From Cryptococcus deneoformans JEC21 (lineage: Eukaryota > Basidiomycota > Tremellomycetes > Tremellales > Cryptococcaceae), in NCBI RefSeq assembly GCF_000091045.1, contig NC_006681.1:121001-185000 (forward strand): DNA of 64,000 nucleotides, written 5' to 3'. The position numbers were made by a program, and so were the translations under genes. The notes under the pieces are model-generated. The model was not told the origin of the DNA, made no database searches, and saw only the letters and a program-made list of their open reading frames with translations. Shown piece by piece: positions 33,557 to 45,700 of this stretch. The stretch's first letter is position 1. Each line of letters begins with the position of its first letter.

Positions 33557-34032
33557 TGTAAGTGCAGAGCCCTTACCACCACTTGTTCTCACCATATGAT
33601 AGGATTTATTCCTATGCATTGGTCGATGTTGGTAAGTGAGATTTGATGCCGAAACGCGGCATCGAGCTCTGTCCGGCCTTATCCTATGCATGATATTTAT
33701 TCTCATGCATAGGACCGGCAAATTGCTGCCGAAACGCGGCAGCGGACTTCGCCGGATCTCTGCCCCTTTTTTCGATGGACTTCTGTTTGTTTCCCCATAC
33801 ATACATATATATATAGATCTCATACATAGTTATAGTTTTCTCTTTCTCTGAGCGAAACCATGCATACAACCCATTGCTAGTTTCGCATCCACTAGACCAC
33901 TATAACTATAATCAAACCTCGAACGCATCTGAACGCCCTCGAACGCCCTCGAACGCTTCCTCGAATGCAAACATCAAACACTTATCCTTCTCAAACGCCA
34001 ACCGAACACAGTGAGGCACCACAGTGCCTACA
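33557..34032 (+). repeat. Solo LTR of A type with TSD CATGT
   Basis: 476 bp, TGTAAGTGCAGAGCCC...CAGTGCCTACA, flanked by perfect direct repeats CATGT (33552-33556 and 34033-34037). It lacks one 'cgtctttcggacttcgccgaaacg' block present in the LTRs of element A and has a different 3' third ('ccctcgaacgccctcgaacg'), so it is a subfamily shared with A'. It is inserted in the 3' untranslated region of B'. Confidence 0.93.
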
Positions 34033-34417
34033 CATGTTGACTGAGGGAAACCCCCACCACGAAAAAACTCCCTGGCCTTTTGGCTTTTTTTCAGATTCTT
34101 TGTCTGGGGATAAAAAAAAAGGGGGGTAGAGAACCTCTTGTCTGTCTTCAGGCCTGTGAGGAAGGGGGGGAGGGAACTGGAGGAGAAAAAAATGGACGAG
34201 AGAAAAAAATGAGGTAAAACACTGCACGAAGGAAAGGAAAAAAGGGGGGAACGGAATTGAAAACCTGGATGGGGGTGGGCTTGGGACTTGATGGGGGGGG
34301 TGGTTTGGCATCTGTGTGAAGGGGTCAGCCGGGTCTGAGGGGTAGATGAGGGAAGGAAAAAAAGGTGTTAGGGAATGTGTATACAGCTCACAATGGAGTG
34401 TGGCAATGTCAGGACTG

Positions 34418-36836
34418 TTAACCCTGGGTGAACATCTGAGAAACATCAGTAGTAACGTCCAGTACGTCGAGATGTAGCTCATCTTCGCCAATAAAGTCTT
34501 CCCAAGCCTCCTGCCAACCTGCATAGTCCTGCGCTGTGTCGCGACTGAGCCACCGAGCCTTGGGGCCTTCGCCGGCGAGGCGGGCACGCACTTGATAAAC
34601 CTTTGGATGATTTCCCTTGGGGGTGAGGGTGCGGTCTTCAAGGATTTGGAGGATGCGTGGCGAGGAAGCAGCCGGGCAGTCGAGTAGGCAAGGAACCGCA
34701 TGCTGGTGATACTGTTCGGACTCCCGGTATGGCTTGAGGCGCGAAACATGGCGGCGAGGTGTCGACTGTGTTGAGGTGACGGGAACATCCAATTCAAAGA
34801 GTGATTGCTCAGGAAAGGCCTTGAGGATGGTGAAGGGGCCTTCCCAATGGGGCATGAACTTCGCAGACCAGTTAGTGGCTGTCTTATATTCGTGACGGAA
34901 CTCAGCTGTGTTCAAGTAGACTTTGTCTCCCGGGTGGTAAACAGGGTCCGGCCGACGATGTTTGTTGGCTTGAACACTTTGCCGATGCTTAGCGAGAAGC
35001 AGTTCGTCATGAGCGATGCCCTCTTCGAGGGCCATGCGTTTGGCAGTGAGATCCCATTCAGAGGCCGTAGGTTGAGTGAGGGGCGGGTCCGTAGCTGATG
35101 TTGAGGGGAGAAGCAGCAGAGTGAGTGACAGGCGTTTCCTGAAAACGAGCTCAGCGGGGGTGTGGTGGGTTGAGCGTCAGATGGTGTTGTTCATTGCGAA
35201 AGCGACCCGCTGTAGGTTGGCTGCCCAATTTCGGCCTTGGTCGTCAGTCCAGGTTCGCAGGATCTGGATGACTGTCTTGTTAGATCGTTCTGATATACCA
35301 TCGGTCTGGGGGTGATATGCTGTGGACATCTTTAGCTTGGTGCCCAGGAGGGAATTCAACCGACGCCATGACGCAGCAGTGAATAACTTATCGCAGTCTG
35401 AGACGATCGATTGTGGTACCCCATATTTAGAAACCCAGTGGTCGTAGTAGAGTTGAGCAAAAGCGGAGGACGTGAGCGTCGTGACTGTTGGTATGAGAGC
35501 GACCCAGCCGGTGAGGCGATCGGTAATGATGATGAGATAGTCGAAGCTGTGTGATTGCGGTAGTGGCCCCACGAAGTCTATGCCTATGTTGGAGAATTTG
35601 GCGGGAGGAACTGGTAATGAGTGTAGTAGTCCGGGAGGCTTAGTGGTGGTAGCTTTGGATGTCTGACAGGCTGGGCAAGTGCTGACAAAGTCCTTTACGT
35701 CACTAGCCATACCATCCCAGAAGTACTTACAACGCAGTAGTTCAAGTGTTTTCTCCACTCTGAAATGGCCCATCGCATCGTGGCATTCCTGCAGGCACTG
35801 TTCTCGCAAGGTTAGTACTTCGGGGATGCAGAGCCGGTCCTCATATGTCAGCACCGTCCTGGCCCCCCGTGCTCCTTTGACTTCGGTAGTGCAGACACCC
35901 GGAGGACGGCGGTCTACTTCCCTCCAAATACTCATTACCGGGTCCTGCCCATACCCTTCAGCTACTTCATCCAGGAAGGTTGCGTTTGGCGAAAGAACCA
36001 TCATGGTGAGGGCGTTGACGTGGGCGTCCGAGTTGTGGAGCCGGGAGAAGGCGTCTGCGATGACATTAGTGGCCCCTGGAATATGGGAAATCTGAAGGTC
36101 GTAATCGGCGAGCACGAGTAGCCACCGCTTCTGACGTTCGGACAGATTTGGTTGTTGAAAGAACCACTTGAGAGTCGCATAGTCCATCATGACGTGCACC
36201 GGGATGCCGAGAAGTAGAGGCCGCCACTCTTTGAGGGCGTGGATGATGGCGCATAACTCTTTTTCATGTACTGGATAATTTCGTTCGGTGGCAGTGAGAG
36301 AGCGGGAGTCGTAGGCGATAGGTTGAGCGTTGTCGGGGGATAAACCCGTGCCCAACCAGGCACCGAGGCCGGTGTTGCTTGCGTCAGTGAAAAGGTAGAG
36401 ATTGGTTTAACCTGTGAGGATAGCTTCATGGGAAAGGGGGGACAGACCTGTGATACATGCCACCATCTCCTTCAGTGCCTCAAACGCATCTTGTGCCGAC
36501 ATTGTCCACTTCCATACCCAACTCAGTGATTCTAATCGTTCGGCTGGGAGGCCCTTAGCTAGTTGACGTTTACGGGATTCATACGCTTTCTCTGCTGTCT
36601 TGTTCAGAGGGAGAAGAGCCGTGAGAACGGACGTCTTGGTGGCGATGTGTGGGATGAATTTGCATAAATACTGGAGAAGGCCGAGGAAAGATCGGAGGTC
36701 TTTCACACAACCAGGAGATGGCCATGCGCATAGTGCTTCGACTTTCTTCGGATCTGGCCCAATGTGATTGGGGGAGATTACGTGGCCCAGAAAGGATACT
36801 GAGTTGATGAAAAATTTCGACTTGCTAGGTGAGCAG
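34418..36836 (-). pseudogene. pol: Pol of B' with premature stops
   Basis: Reverse transcriptase 3' part (SFLGHVISPNHIGPDPKKV), RNase H (GLGAWLGTGL, VHEKELCAIIHAL), integrase (HDAMGHF, CPACQ, IDFVGPLP, HPQTDGISERSNK) and the C-terminal segment to the true stop at 34418-34420. This copy supplies the C-terminus missing in B1 (ILQILEDR...FIGEDELHLDV). Two nonsense changes relative to B1 break it: CGA to TGA after AMNNTI (about 35177) and CAA to TAA near 36408, both C-to-T on the coding strand. There is an in-frame D-to-Y change in MMDYATLKWF in RNase H. It is clearly inactive. Confidence 0.88.
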
Positions 36837-36906
36837 AAACAAGCTGCAATAAGAATTAGAATAACCCATGTTTCCAATACAAATAATGCTGAAAATGACT
36901 TATAAT
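36837..36906 (+). repeat. CACTA fragment (copy 3), part 1
   Basis: Matches the last subterminal unit of CACTA copy 1 (about 16183-16250, 'aacaagctgcaataagaattagaataaccca'). It is joined on the left directly to B' reverse transcriptase sequence with only a few bases of microhomology, and is cut on the right by the Harbinger element. It continues at 40277. Confidence 0.88.
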
Positions 36907-37181
36907 AGGGGTAGACAAAATGCAGCTCATTGTTATTTTTTATTTCTGTTAGGGAAGCAAAGGGAGACCTGATTTCAGGGTGGAGGCTTAGGAAATGACG
37001 ACAGAGAGTCTAGAACAGGCCCATAGGAATTAGTGAATTTGCTTCGCGACGCGAGTGACCTCGACAGAGACGCGTCTGTCTTTGCAACATGATAATTGCG
37101 TCTGTTGCGTTCTGAATCCTATCCTCTTCAACATCCAGCGCTCCAAGAGCAGTTTACCACCCTAAGAACAACGTAGTGAAT

Positions 37182-38647
37182 ATGCCAAGACGATCAGCTA
37201 AGTATAAAGCGACAGCACGAGCCAGAGAGCTCTATCGAATGGCGACTATCCTCAATCATAAGCAGCTCAAGGCCAGTCTGTCCATTCCGTATCATGCTCT
37301 CAGGACATCTCGTTACCTCAATCGTCCGAAGAAGTATGGTCAGCTTCGTAGTAGGGATGCTGTTGCCAGAATTACAAGCATTCATGAGATACCAGATGAG
37401 GATTTCCGCCGCAAACTGCGCGTCAACCATACGGAATTTCGAAAGCTTCTCTGCCTTATCAAGGACCATCCAGTTTTCGTCTCTCATGGTCCAAGAAAGC
37501 AGGCGAACCCCCTTTTACAGCTTACAGTTGCGCTCTATCGACTGGGACATTGCGGATGTGCTGCGAGCACTTTTGAGATAGGAGAGCAGTTTGGGGTGTC
37601 AGGTGAGTGCCCACGCCACACTGCATCCAGAAACATTAAACCGTTTCTTCGAGATTGATTGTTATCCATCAGAGGGCACGTCGGCCATATGGACGACTCG
37701 GGTAATCAAGGCCATCCTGTCATTGGAGCGAAACAACGTATACTGGCCAGATGAAAATGAGAGGAAGGCTATAGACAGGCACTTTGAAGAGGAGGAGGAC
37801 ATTCCTGATGGATGTGTGGGGATTATCGACGGCTTCCATGTTCCCTTCGCTTACAAGCCTGCTCGCCATGATGCTGTCGATTTCTTTTCATACAAAGGGC
37901 GCTACGGCTTCAATATCCTAGGAATTTGCGACCATTTGAAGAGGATTCGGTACTTCCAGTACGGTTATCCTGCTTCTGCTCATGATGCTCGTATCTTCAA
38001 GAACTGTTCTCTCTTTGAAGAGGCTAATGCCGACGCTCAGAGTAACAGAGAAGCCATGTTGCAAGGCCGAGCTGTTCATTCAGAAATGATCAGTCAAGGT
38101 GAATATCTTTTGGCAGATTCGGCATTTCCTGCTGGGGATTGGTGTGTACCGCTTTTCAAGCGTCGGAGAGGTCAGAACGACCTTGATCGGCCAGAAGTAA
38201 GTTTATTTGTCCGCATATCTCATGTATAGACCTACATGCTCATATATACAACAGGCCAAGTTCAATAAGAAGTGTTCGAGTGCCCGAGTCAAGATTGAGC
38301 ATGCCTACGGAATCCTCAAAAACCGCTGGCAGAGTCTTAGGAGCCTTCGCGTGAAGATTCGCAATGTCAGAGATGAAGGCGTTGCGACATGCTGGATCCG
38401 GGCCTGTGTGGTATTGCACAATCTGCTCATTGACACAGGTGATTGGTACAATCGACTGGATGGTGACGCTGATGAACCTGATGATTACATCGACATCGAA
38501 AGGATGCAAGAAAGGATGGAGAGGGTGTTAGAGCGGCACAGGGAAGAAGAGGAGGATGAGGCACGTGATGCAAGAGATGCTTCGAATCTCACGCGAAAGA
38601 GGGTGATGGAGCGAATGCAGGAAATAGAGCGCAGGGATCTTCTATGA
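37182..38647 (+). CDS. PIF/Harbinger transposase (HARBI1-like, DDE_Tnp_4)
   Basis: Three exons: 37182-37602, 37673-38196 and 38255-38647 (stop TGA), about 445 residues. ATG 37182 gives MPRRSAKYKATARARELYR. A helix-turn-helix-like part (LLQLTVALYRLGHCGCAASTFEIGEQFGVSEGTSAIW) precedes the nuclease domain: first D in GIIDGFHVPF, then FNILGICDHLKRIRYFQYGYPASAHDARIF, second D in YLLADSAFPAGDW, and the final E in ARVKIEHAYGILKNRWQSL, just after the second intron. The C-terminus is a charged helix (ERMQERMERVLERHREEEED). All three catalytic residues and both introns are intact, so it looks functional. Confidence 0.93.
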
Positions 38648-38695
38648 TCATATCTGCAGGGGAGAGGAAGAGACGACTGAGAATGCATATCATAA

Positions 38696-39910
38696 TTATA
38701 GAGAGGGAGCTCCAGGCTCAGGCCCCACCATAACTTTCGCCTCCTCCCAACTTTTCCCAGACCTCATCAGCATCTCCATCTTCCTGTTCCAACTCTCCGC
38801 CAACATCTTCATCTTTTCTGTCGCCGCATTCTCCCGTGCTATCGTCACATTCTCCTGCGCGATATTCATCATGTCTGCATGATGTTTCTCCTGCACGGAG
38901 ATTTTCCGTTCTTGAACGGCCAATAGCTCCTGATGCCGCCGATCGTCGTTGCCCTCCTGCCTCATGACCAGCTCATCCATCTTGTCATCTGCCGAGACAG
39001 CCTTTGCCTTGGAAGACCTTATGGATGCTCTCTGGCTCTGGGTTTGGGCTCGGATTGGTGTAGACACTGAGCCCAGCACAGATGAGGACCGTGCAGGTTG
39101 AGACGAAGAGCGGCTCTCCCTGCGGATAGCTGCAATGATTGGAGCATCTGCCTCTGACTCGGTCTCGCTAGCCTCACCTGCACCGTCCCCAAAGAGACCA
39201 CCATCCTCTCCTGACAACTCATCTTCCGAGTCATCAGCAGCCATTTCGCCCCTTTGGCGCTCTATCAAACCATCGAGGGCAGCGAGATCTCTGTCGGGAC
39301 GATTGAGAGAGGCGTGGAGGGTCGAAGAGGCGTGGTGGGCAGTGACGGAGGCCCTGTCGCCAAGGACAGGTAAAAGGATCTCGTAGAAGGGGCAAACCTT
39401 CTTTCGTTGAGCTATTAATGTTCAGTTAGCCACGACGTGCCCATGCTGCCTGCCAAAGTACTTTTACACACCAAGGAGACTCTCGTCGTCGATCTCCATC
39501 GCCCCAGCACCAGTCCCGGTCCCTATCTGGGATGCCTTAGTGAAGCTCTCGACAATTTGATTGATCTTTCATCATATCAGCGCTCATGAGCATACCAAAA
39601 ACGAAAAAGACATATTTACTTTGAGAGCAACACTTTGAAACTGGCGTCGACTGTCGCAGCCATTGTCAGTAAGGTACTGTAGACACTTTCTCGACCAAAA
39701 ATCCTTCTTCTCATGACCAGTTTTCCAGTTATGAAAGTTGGGGAGCCTTCCATTCTCAGGAATGGTTGACAACCATACAGCAACGTGCTCCTCTGCCGAG
39801 ACACCATCGCTGTTGGTATCTGTCGCCCATTGCTTGTTGGAGTTTCGCTGCTTCTTCTGAGTCGCCTCAGACGCTTGATTCTCGTTCTCGTTCTGCCTTT
39901 TAGGGGGCAT
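38696..39910 (-). CDS. Harbinger partner protein (SANT/Myb-like, DNA-binding)
   Basis: Three exons from ATG 39910 (MPPKRQNENENQASE) to the stop at 38696. Exon 1 (to about 39621) has a basic N-terminus and a trihelix-like segment (DGVSAEEHVAVWLSTIPENGRLPNFHNW, KKDFWSRKCLQYLTDNGCDSRRQFQSVALK). Exon 2 encodes INQIVESFTKASQIGTGTGAG; exon 3 (RKKVCPFYEILLPVLGDRASVTAHH) includes an acidic stretch and a long C-terminal helix (QERKISVQEKHHADMM). In other Harbinger elements such a protein imports the transposase into the nucleus and binds the ends; here that is inference. It is tail-to-tail with the transposase, 48 bp apart. Confidence 0.82.
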
Positions 39911-40276
39911 GATTGGTGATTGTTGAGATGAACGGAGTCTGAGATAAAAATAAGTCAATGGTGGAATGTGTAAGATTTCTAAGAGAAAAAAACACGTTAC
40001 GCGTCTTGAAATCATGCATTCTGAAGCACGAAGAGCGAGTTTGAATTGTCAAATGAATTAAACGACCTCCAGAGGCCGTTTAATTCGAACGGCTTTTTTC
40101 AAGTTATTTCAAGAGGAATTTCCTTTCATGGTAAATCCAACTCGGACTTCTGCCAATTCAATTCCAGGGTTTTTACGCCACAAAGGGTTCAGGAATGTCA
40201 TTTTCCCTGAGGGAATTGGCAGCTCGTTCATCAATTCAGAATTATCATCGAAATAGCATGCATTTTGTCTACCCCT

Positions 40277-40463
40277 AATAATTCAGCAAATAGCTTCTTT
40301 TGAAACCTAAAAAATAAGCCCAGAAAAGTGCTCAAATAAGCCATGTTGTGGCTTGTTTTGATCCTAAATGGTAAGCCGAAGAATCGATAAAAAGACACAA
40401 TTCTGGCTTATTTTAAGCCGAAACAGTTATGGCTTAAATTAAGCCGCCATGGGTCCCATAGTG
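40277..40463 (+). repeat. CACTA fragment (copy 3), part 2 with 3' terminal repeat
   Basis: Continues part 1 after the Harbinger insertion and matches CACTA copy 1 from 'aattcggcaaatggctt' to the end, finishing GGGTCCCATAGTG at 40463. Together the two parts keep only ~255 bp of the 3' end; the rest of this third CACTA copy is gone. Confidence 0.9.
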
Positions 40464-40629
40464 GTAATTCTCTTTTGTCTCTGTTAATCTTCAATTGTCT
40501 GGTCTTGTGAAACTTGTGATCATTATAGAAAGGAAGGAGAAGTATAATGACAGCACCCTTCACTGGCTTACGATGAATGACAGGCAATCTGCGCTTTTGA
40601 AATCCCTCAATGATGCCGCTATCCACAGA
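40464..40629 (-). other. Unique 166-bp spacer between two CACTA ends, open in one frame
   Basis: The only non-repetitive DNA between CACTA copy 3 and copy 2. On the minus strand it is open throughout (VDSGIIEGFQKRRLPVIH, then KGAVIILLLPFYNDHK). The frame fits onto the open frame at 10235-10303 if one TCT is removed. No family is recognised; it may be a host-gene remnant. Confidence 0.35.
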
Positions 40630-41045
40630 CACTATGGGACCTGCAGCGGCTTAATTTAAGCCATAACTGTTTCGGCTTAAAATAAGCCACAATTGCATCT
40701 TTTTATCGATTTTTCGGCTTACCATTTAGGATCAAAACATGCCACAACGTGGCTTAATTGAGCACTTTTCTGGGCTTATTTTTTGGGCTTTAAAATAAGC
40801 CATTTGCCGAATTATTATAAGCCATTTTCAGCATTATTTGTTTGGAAACATGGGTTATTCTAATTCTTATTGCAGCTTGTTTTAAGCCATTTTCAGCCTT
40901 ATTTTTATCCATGCGATGGGTTGTTCTGACCCTTTTAGCAGCTTGTTTTCATCCGTATAACAGCTGCTTTTAAGCCATTTTCAGTATTGTTTTTATCTGA
41001 GAAATGGGTTGTTCTGATCCCTTTAGCAGCTTGAAATGAGCCTGT
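40630..41045. repeat. CACTA copy 2: 3'-side subterminal repeats
   Basis: Same TAAGCC/GGCTTA motif field and 66-bp units as copy 1, read inverted, with about three units instead of five. Confidence 0.8.
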
Positions 41046-41150
41046 AGCTAACCCTTGGTTTGGTTGGTCGAATTACATGCATCGAATTGTAAAAATACAA
41101 AAAATAGAATCATTAAAGTACAATATACAAAAACACAATCGAGACATCCG

Positions 41151-42074
41151 CTAGGAAGAGCACAAGCTTCTCTTCTTCCTAGCAGTTTGGGCCTTATTTT
41201 TGAGGTACTGCATGCCCAGTGACCGTATAGGCCACTTGCTTTTGCACTGGGCAGCACCAAAGACGTCGACATGCTTGTCGGCGACCTTCAACAAGGTTAG
41301 CTGGCCATCCAAAACATATAAAAGAATGTCACTCACAAGACCCATGAAGAGCACATGCTCCTCATAGTCTGTGCCCTTCCATGTCTCCATGCCCACTTTA
41401 TCACCAAAGGCTCGAACAGCGCTTCGGCGGACATCCTCCTAAGGAAAGCGTTGGGAGCTTATCCAATGAAATATCAATTGCTACTCACTAGAATCTTCCT
41501 CCAAATATTGTCATTCACCCCATGCCCCAGTCCCATTATCGCTCTAAGCGGCTTGGAGGATTTGGGATCTGAGATGGGGTAGGAGATGTCAGGGTCAAAA
41601 TGGAGAGCCCCAGGGGGGGGGGATACCTCTGGTGAAGAGGGAGAAGTTCGAGCAGGAGAGAAGGAGGCGTTGTTGTGGAAGGAGGAGGCGGCGGCGACAC
41701 CGTGGACATCAGCTGCAAGAGGCAGGAGTCAATGCATGAGCAACCTAGTCAACAACAAGGGGAATAGGAAGGAACAGAAGATGTATCATACCTGTTCTCT
41801 GGGATTGTTGATATTCCTGGGATTCGGCCAAGAGTCCATCGATCAGCTCTTGGTCACTCCGAGTCCTCCTTGGATGAGGATGGGAGGGGACATCAAGATG
41901 GGTTTGAGAGGGTCCGGGTTGCGCAGAGTGAGACTCCCCCATAGAATACGGTACAAAGCGGTTTACACCTCTTTGGCCACCACTTCTCTGCCCACCGTTT
42001 GATGAAGATGCAAGAAGAGGACTGGATGGTGTTGGTGAGACTGGGCGAGTGTTGGACCTGGTTGGGCGGGGCAT
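41151..42074 (-). CDS. CACTA accessory protein of unknown function, copy 2
   Basis: Mirror of 14860-15783, with the same three-exon structure, ATG at 42074 and stop at 41151-41153. The only base change I noticed in the coding part is a silent C/T at a CpG (AAC against AAT). It is intact, while the neighbouring tnp2 is not. Confidence 0.75.
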
Positions 42075-42731
42075 TGTAGGTAGAATGACTAGAAATAGAA
42101 AGTGAGGTTGTGAAAGATTTAGTGAGATTTTGTGTTGAACTTTCTGGCATCACACTGTAAAGCCAGGACTATGGACTTATTATATAAGTACTACATGCAC
42201 TCACTGCATTATTTGCCACTCTAACTATGCTTGCTGCGCTTCTGCTCCAAAATCCCACTCTGATCTCATATGATATCATCCCTGCACTTTCCTCACCACA
42301 GCATCTCCTGTGACCTATAGTGAGAATGCGTTATGTCCCTGACGACATTTTTTTGGCTGATGAAGTGGTGAGGGGAATCTTAAAAAAAAAGAGGAAGAAA
42401 TAGAAGATTCAATGGAAGCACTTCGAAAGAAGAGAGATGAGCGAGGTTGACCTTGTTACAATTATAGTGTAATTAAGCGCCATTGCCAAAAATCAGTCAT
42501 GTGAGATGAATGCACCAAATTTAATCTTTTGTCATTTCATCATCTTCTATTATGCATGATTGTTGCTATCATCCAATCATCTTCGTTTCTCGTTGTCCAC
42601 TCTTTCAACCAGCTATCGCAAGAAATATGCCCACAACAGACTACAAAGCACGCATCATCGAATGCAACTGTACACTGTCGTACTGCGACCGACGAGTTAC
42701 TGTAGTCACATGAACCAGACACCTTGAGAAG

Positions 42732-45700
42732 ATGAGGACCCTACAACAAGCGCAAGAGGGGGATGCCAGTAACAATTCCGTCATGCCAGGGGAAGCAGAG
42801 GGAACTAATGGTGGAGCACAAGGGGACGGAGATGCAGAAATGTCTGAGGTGAGTCTTCGGCCAACGCACACTGACATTTCCACACCCCAGAGCAGCATCT
42901 TTGTCGACCATTCCCCAGCTTCAGTGTCCAATCCTGCTTTTCAGACATTCATCAACAACAGTCTTTCCAGAGTGCAGTGCCAGATTTCAGTGTCGGACAA
43001 CGAAGATGATTCAGCAGCGCCATCTGTTTCTGGAGAGCATGGCACTGAGTCAGAGGAAGAATTAAGGGATGCGCAGTCCCATCTAGACGTGGGGGGGAGA
43101 AGGGAGGATATGGAATCATGGGATGAGCAGGCTGTCGCCAGAGAAAAGAGGGAAGCAGGTCCGAGATGTAAGTTCTGTTTTCATAAGGATTTCTATTCAC
43201 CAACTCATTGTCTCATTATCCGATAGTGTATGCAATGAGCGAAGAAGACATTGATAAGATTGGCCTATATAGTTGGAAGGTCGATCACAACATCTCACGA
43301 GCTGCATACAACAGTCTTCCAGACCATGCCAACAATATACCGTTCATCTCCCTCAAAGAGGCACAGTCTCTAATCGACAATTATTCAGACACCCTTTGCG
43401 ATTATTATGACATGTGCAAGCACTCTTGTCTTTGCTTCGCCGGCCCTTATGCTAAAGATCAGAAGTGCTCCAAGTGTGGTGCAGACAGATTCGACCGAAA
43501 CGGGAAACCATTCCAAAGGTTTTTGTACATCAAGATTATTCCAAGGCTTCAGAAGATGTACAACCACCCATCAACAAAGGAAAGACTCATGTACCGAGAC
43601 AAGAGCACCCGCGAATACGATAACTCCAATATCCAAGACATATTTGATGGGAGTATGTACAGAATACTCTTGGAAAAAGAGATTGAGGTGGATGGAAGAA
43701 AGCTCGGAACCAAGTACTTTGCCGATGACAGAGATATTGCTCTCTCATTCTCATCGGATGGGTTCTGCCCATTTGACAATGGCTCAGGGACGTGTTGGCC
43801 TCTGGTGCTTTTCAATCTCAACCTACCACCAGAAGAAAGGGTCCATACCCGCGAGATACTGTCGGTGGGACTCATCCCAGGCCCTAAAAAGCCAGAAGAT
43901 TTTGATTCTTTCATCTACCCATTAGTGGAGGAGCTTTTGCAACTCACAGTTGGAGTGCATACATGGGATGCCGATCTGGGAAGTTTTTTTACACTCAGGG
44001 CACATCTCCTTTATGTTTCAGGGGATACACCTGCTGTATCAATGATCATGCACATGAAGGGCACTGGAAGCTTCCACCCCTGTCGGATGTGCAATGCAAC
44101 CTCAGTCTGACATTCCCAAAACTGTAACCCCAACCAACTGTACCTCCCCCTCCAATCATCTGCGACCGATCCGACTGTACCCGACCATGATCCCTATAAC
44201 CTACCTTGTCGCACCCATTACCAGTTCATTCGCCAAGCCCGAGAGGTGGCTGCTGCATCTAGCGCAGCTGAGAAAGAAAGACTTGGGCAGAAACATGGTA
44301 TCAAGGGTCTGTCCATCCTTGAAAAACTCCCCACTATCGACTTTCCTCTTTCATTCCCTGTCAATGCAATGCACAACCTTTTTGAGAACATCCTCAAACT
44401 TCAAGTTAACCTTTTCTCAGGGGCTGTCAAGGACTTGGCTGATGAGGACTTTGTCCTTACTACTCGTCAGTGGGCAGCTGTTGGCGAAGCAACTGCTGCT
44501 GCCGGTGCGACAATCCCCTCATCATTTGCCGCTAGACCACCGGACTTCGTCAAGAATAGGCAGGCATGCACAGCTGACACATGGTCTTTTTGGCTGCAGT
44601 ATATTGCACCGGTTTTGCTGGATGGATTACTTGAATCAAGGTTCTACAAGCATTTTATGCGGTTTTTGAGCCTTTTCAGAGAATGCCTGGCCTATGAGAT
44701 GCCGAGGGAACGCCTTGCGGGTCTGAAGACAGACTGGATTAAGTGGGGTGTGGACTTTTACCGGTGAGTTGCATATTCAGATTACATTATGAACTCTTCT
44801 TAGACATTGATTTCGTTTAGTCTCTACCATGAGAACAAGCCTAGCCATCTCCATGTTTGTTCGGCTCAGGTGCATTCAGTCTTTCACTTCGGTCTAATTA
44901 TCGAGATGATGGGGCCCATTTGGGTATCGTGGCAGTTTGCAATGGAATGTTATTGTGGTGATCTTGGCCGAAATCTAAGGAATATGCGACACCCTTATGC
45001 TAGCATGTCCCAGCGGATTTTGGCCAAGAGTCATCTACAACACATTGCGAACAAATACGACCTTCACTGGGGAGGTAGAGGAAGGGTGAGCGATGATGAA
45101 GCCCCTAAGCGGTATGAGACGGTCTTGCCGTCATGTAAGTCCAAGTCATATCATATAGCGCTTGATGTATAATTGATGCCGGCTCAGATGCGCATTATGC
45201 TTTGTCCTCCCCGACCAATGACGCCCAAGGCGTCATCCGACACAACCTGATGAATAAGCTCATCAACACGATGACCACCCAACACGATATCCCACCGACT
45301 GTTGAGCTTAGAGCTTTAGTGTCAAAGGGAAAGTTGAGGGTGTGGAACCGTGTTCGAGTGTTGAATGGTGGCGATTCCATTCGTGTGTCGAGGATGGATA
45401 CAGCTGAGGAGGACAGAAGGTGTGCCTCCTTTGTCTCGGTGAGTTAGACTCTATTTAGTCTGAAGAGAACTTTAGAAATTGATGATGAAATGTTGGTTGT
45501 AGTATATGGTGTCTATCGACTGGAATAGGCGCCATCCAACCAGGCATGTCGAGTTTGAGGACCACCTATGTTATGGTGAGCTCCTGAACTTGATCACCAT
45601 TGACCTCCCCCATCACCCGAAATCCTCCGACACCCCTCCTGTTACTCTCGCCTTCGCCCACATCAAACCAGCGGTGTCACATAAGCACCGTATTGGCAAC

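Larger units (their letters stand above)
32708..36836 (-). mobile_element. Inverted, truncated family-B element B'
   Basis: In element order: pol from inside reverse transcriptase (break at about 36836 in 'cgagca') through integrase and C-terminus, a long 3' non-coding stretch, polypurine tract, and a 725-bp 3' LTR (32708-33432). The non-coding stretch is interrupted by a solo A-type LTR. It is inserted in A' pol at 'agatagg' (expected TSD ATAGG or TAGGT); the other side of that insertion is not present. Confidence 0.88.
36907..40276 (+). mobile_element. PIF/Harbinger DNA transposon, 3370 bp, TSD AAT
   Basis: Perfect 17-bp terminal inverted repeats AGGGGTAGACAAAATGC (36907-36923 and 40260-40276) and a 3-bp duplication AAT (36904-36906, 40277-40279). 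Removing the element and one AAT restores 'ttataataattc', which is exactly the sequence found in intact CACTA copy 1 (near 16248), so target, TSD and ends are all confirmed inside the window. It carries a transposase gene and a convergent SANT/Myb-like partner gene, the standard two-gene set of the superfamily. Confidence 0.95.

Noticed and set aside
36407..36877. Chimeric frame starting METWVILILIAACF joined to reverse transcriptase
   Set aside because: It crosses the junction between the CACTA fragment and B' pol; the first residues are subterminal CACTA DNA.
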